Shown piece by piece: positions 43,450 through 44,818 of a stretch of 44,818 nt of DNA (position 1 is its first letter; every line of letters begins with the position of its first letter). The notes under the pieces are model-generated. The model made no database searches and was not told the origin of the DNA. It saw only the letters and a list, made by a program, of their open reading frames with translations. This stretch comes from Archaeoglobales archaeon (lineage in GTDB: Archaea; Halobacteriota; Archaeoglobi; Archaeoglobales; Archaeoglobaceae). The translations under genes and the position numbers were made by a program. Location of the stretch: contig JARQZL010000031.1 of NCBI GenBank assembly GCA_029984855.1, forward strand, positions 1-44,818, read 5' to 3'.

Positions 43450-43617
43450 ATGAACAGAGCGAGCATTAAGCAGCCAATACGAAAAGTTTGGCGCTTCACG
43501 AATGGGAGCCTACTCGTTTCGCTTCCAAAAGAGCTAGGCATCCGAGAAGGTGATTTTGTCGTTTTCAAGATAATAGATGGTCAAATTGTCTTGGAGAAGC
43601 TGGAGAATATGACTTAA
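43450..43617 (+). CDS. AbrB/SpoVT-type small DNA-binding protein
   Basis: This 55-residue protein has the swapped-hairpin AbrB pattern: VWRFTNGSLLVSLPKELGI followed by REGDFVVFKIIDGQIVLEK. Such proteins bind DNA as dimers and act as transition-state regulators or antitoxins. The ATG at 43450 has GGTGA five bases before it. No toxin gene lies next to it, so a regulatory or copy-number role in the element is more likely. It is divergent from the winged-helix gene. Confidence 0.75.
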   Translation: MNRASIKQPIRKVWRFTNGSLLVSLPKELGIREGDFVVFKIIDGQIVLEKLENMT

Positions 43618-43634
43618 AAAATAGGGTGACTAAA

Positions 43635-43814
43635 ATGGCCGCGATCCAGCTGCTGAGGGATGTAAGAAATTGCACCGATATAAACATTTCGTTTTTCCAG
43701 ATCCCATTATCCGGCTCCTCCTTCTCCTCTCGCCCTTTCTCCTATATGCCATGCCACCGCCCGCCCTCCCTCACTTCCCGGCCAAAACCAGTGGAGGGAG
43801 TGAGATATGAGTGA
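43635..43814 (+). CDS. Possible 59-residue protein upstream of PrimPol
   Basis: ATG 43635 has GGTGA a few bases before it, and the frame ends at a TGA that overlaps the start of the PrimPol gene, as co-translated genes do. The first 20 residues look normal (MAAIQLLRDVRNCTDIN), but the rest is Ser/Pro/Arg-rich and is encoded by a pyrimidine tract, so it may be chance coding in a regulatory stretch. No family is recognised. It is a weak call. Confidence 0.3.
   Translation: MAAIQLLRDVRNCTDINISFFQIPLSGSSFSSRPFSYMPCHRPPSLTSRPKPVEGVRYE
43760..43779 (-). other. G-quadruplex-capable sequence before the PrimPol gene
   Basis: On the minus strand four GGG tracts occur with loops of 6, 1 and 1 bases, meeting the usual G4 pattern. 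It sits within a pyrimidine-rich tract (about 43720-43780) just before the replicase start, where a strand-structure element might affect replication or translation. Confidence 0.45.
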
Positions 43815-44818
43815 TTTACTGCTCAAGGCAAAAGAGTATCTGAAGGCTGGATTTAGCGTTATTCCTGTAATGGCTATTCCAGAGACTGGCAGGAAGGTGG
43901 CTTTAGTCAAATGGGAGGAGTTCCAGCATAGGCACCCCTCTTTAGGAGAGATCGAAAGCTGGTTCCTCCATCCTGAGCAATTTCCAGCCCTGAGAAACGG
44001 AAAGAATAAGCTTGGTTTAGCAATTGTAACGGGCAGAATTTCAGGCAACTTGGTAGTTATCGACTTCGATGGTGAAAAACCAGCCTTGGAGGTCCTTCCA
44101 GAGCTGAAAGAGAAATACCCTGATCTCTTCCTGAAGTTCCTTAACACCTGGATAGTCAAAACTGGAAAGGGTGTTCACTACTACTTCAGAATCAAGGATC
44201 CCGAAAATCTGGATCCAAAGTTCTTTGGCAACAGGATAGGCATAAGGCCAGGCATCGACATAAGAGCAGAGGGTGGTTATGTCGTTGCGCCTCCCTCTCC
44301 TCATCCCTCAGGCTCCCGTTACGAGTTCATCAAGAGGCCTGAGAAAATAGCCGAGCTGACAGCCAGCGAATACATAACCCTCCTTAGTTTTCTGGAGGGA
44401 GATAGCGTCAAGGATGACGTTAAGCCAGAGCTGCCGGCTAAGGAAGATGGTATAAAACTTCCCGAAAGCAAAATCCTGGAGATCGTCAACCTTCTCAGGC
44501 CAATCTACAGGCCAGGTTACAGGAACTACCTCATCCTCTTCCTTAGTGGCTGGCTCAGAAAAGCAGGCATTGATTACAGCTCGGCCAGGAAGGTTGTTGA
44601 AATCTTGGCTGAGGGAGATGAGGAGAAGGACCTCAGGCTTTATGTCCTTGACAGGACCTATGGAAAGAAGGGCAACCCTCCATCAGAGGATGAGCTTAAG
44701 GGCAAAAGCGGTTTGCAGGAGATAGCTGAAAAGCAGCTAGGAGAGGAAAAATCTTTAGAGCTGATAAGGGGGCTTGAAGAGCATCTCGGCAGGGCTTCAC
44801 CCTTCAGGGATTCAGTCT
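43807..44818 (+). CDS. PrimPol-family replication protein, N-terminal part (runs off the window)
   Basis: At least 337 residues are visible. The primase/polymerase domain shows the archaeo-eukaryotic primase signatures: VVIDFDG with D86 and D88, KGVHYYF with H124, and GIDIRAEGGYVVAPPS with D151. It therefore belongs to the bifunctional DNA primase/polymerase type of plasmids and viruses, which starts and extends DNA. Residues from about 220 on form a helical linker and may lead to a helicase domain, but the gene is cut by the window end. GGAGGGAGTGAG precedes ATG 43807. It is the likely replicase of this element. Confidence 0.88.
   Translation, partial: MSDLLLKAKEYLKAGFSVIPVMAIPETGRKVALVKWEEFQHRHPSLGEIESWFLHPEQFPALRNGKNKLGLAIVTGRISGNLVVIDFDGEKPALEVLPELKEKYPDLFLKFLNTWIVKTGKGVHYYFRIKDPENLDPKFFGNRIGIRPGIDIRAEGGYVVAPPSPHPSGSRYEFIKRPEKIAELTASEYITLLSFLEGDSVKDDVKPELPAKEDGIKLPESKILEIVNLLRPIYRPGYRNYLILFLSGWLRKAGIDYSSARKVVEILAEGDEEKDLRLYVLDRTYGKKGNPPSEDELKGKSGLQEIAEKQLGEEKSLELIRGLEEHLGRASPFRDSV

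Larger units (their letters stand above)
42206..44818. mobile_element. Left end of an integrated plasmid/virus-like replicon at tRNA-Arg
   Basis: From the tRNA-Arg 3' end outward come int(N), a repeat array, a winged-helix regulator, a palindrome-rich control region, a small AbrB-type protein and a PrimPol replication gene. None are housekeeping genes, and together they form a minimal replicon. The other end, with int(C) and a partial tRNA copy, lies beyond the window. Confidence 0.78.

Overview
This window reads as archaeal chromosome, most likely from the order Archaeoglobales (Geoglobus, Ferroglobus or Archaeoglobus type). The archaeal markers are sn-glycerol-1-phosphate dehydrogenase, the proteasome-activating nucleotidase PAN, archaeal MBF1, GatE, RtcB and archaeal TATA-box promoters. 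A pair of multiheme c-type cytochromes (4 and 10 CXXCH motifs), a CcmC-type haem handling protein and TatC point towards a cytochrome-rich, probably Fe(III)- or sulfur-respiring, thermophile. The genus is an inference; no 16S gene is present.

Region A (1-5854) is accessory. Four same-strand genes overlap by a few bases each: the end of an unidentified gene, a VirB4/TraC-type ATPase, a VirD4/TraD-type coupling ATPase with a long C-terminal extension that looks like a PD-(D/E)XK nuclease fold, and an unrecognised 349-residue protein. They run up to the 3' end of a tRNA-Cys gene (5855-5925, minus strand), a classical integration boundary. No integrase is visible here.

Region B (about 5855-42137) is backbone. 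From left to right it holds a ChlI-like AAA ATPase with a VWA partner; rubredoxin; IorB; a four-gene transglutaminase, membrane protein, MoxR and DUF58 operon read leftward, followed by a curious 35-residue Lys/Tyr/Glu repeat protein; egsA; a tetraheme-decaheme cytochrome operon; an MBL-fold hydrolase; a GNAT acetyltransferase; a THUMP-less ThiI-like PP-loop protein; an SLC41/MgtE-type transporter; ccmC with a tiny CcmD-like partner; Nip7; an ACT-domain regulator; tatC; an argB, TIM-barrel and LOR/SDH (ornithine cyclodeaminase-type) operon; purM; a TPR protein; PAN; MBF1; a methyltransferase; cysS; a VIT1-like protein; a PAS histidine kinase; leuD; rtcB; and gatE.

Region C (42138 to the end) is a second integrated element. 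It begins at tRNA-Arg(UCU). Antisense to the tRNA 3' half lies the N-terminal fragment of an SSV-type tyrosine integrase, int(N), the hallmark of an integrase gene split by its own integration. Next come an array of roughly 8-bp-spaced GTTAC repeats (iteron-like), a winged-helix regulator, a divergent promoter region with three perfect inverted repeats, a small AbrB-type protein, a G-quadruplex-capable tract and a PrimPol-family replication protein that runs off the window. This is the layout of a plasmid- or virus-like replicon integrated in the chromosome.

The most interesting material is the nuclease-fused coupling ATPase in region A, the replication and control DNA of region C, and the glycosylation-site-rich tetraheme cytochrome, which could be an extracellular cytochrome filament subunit.
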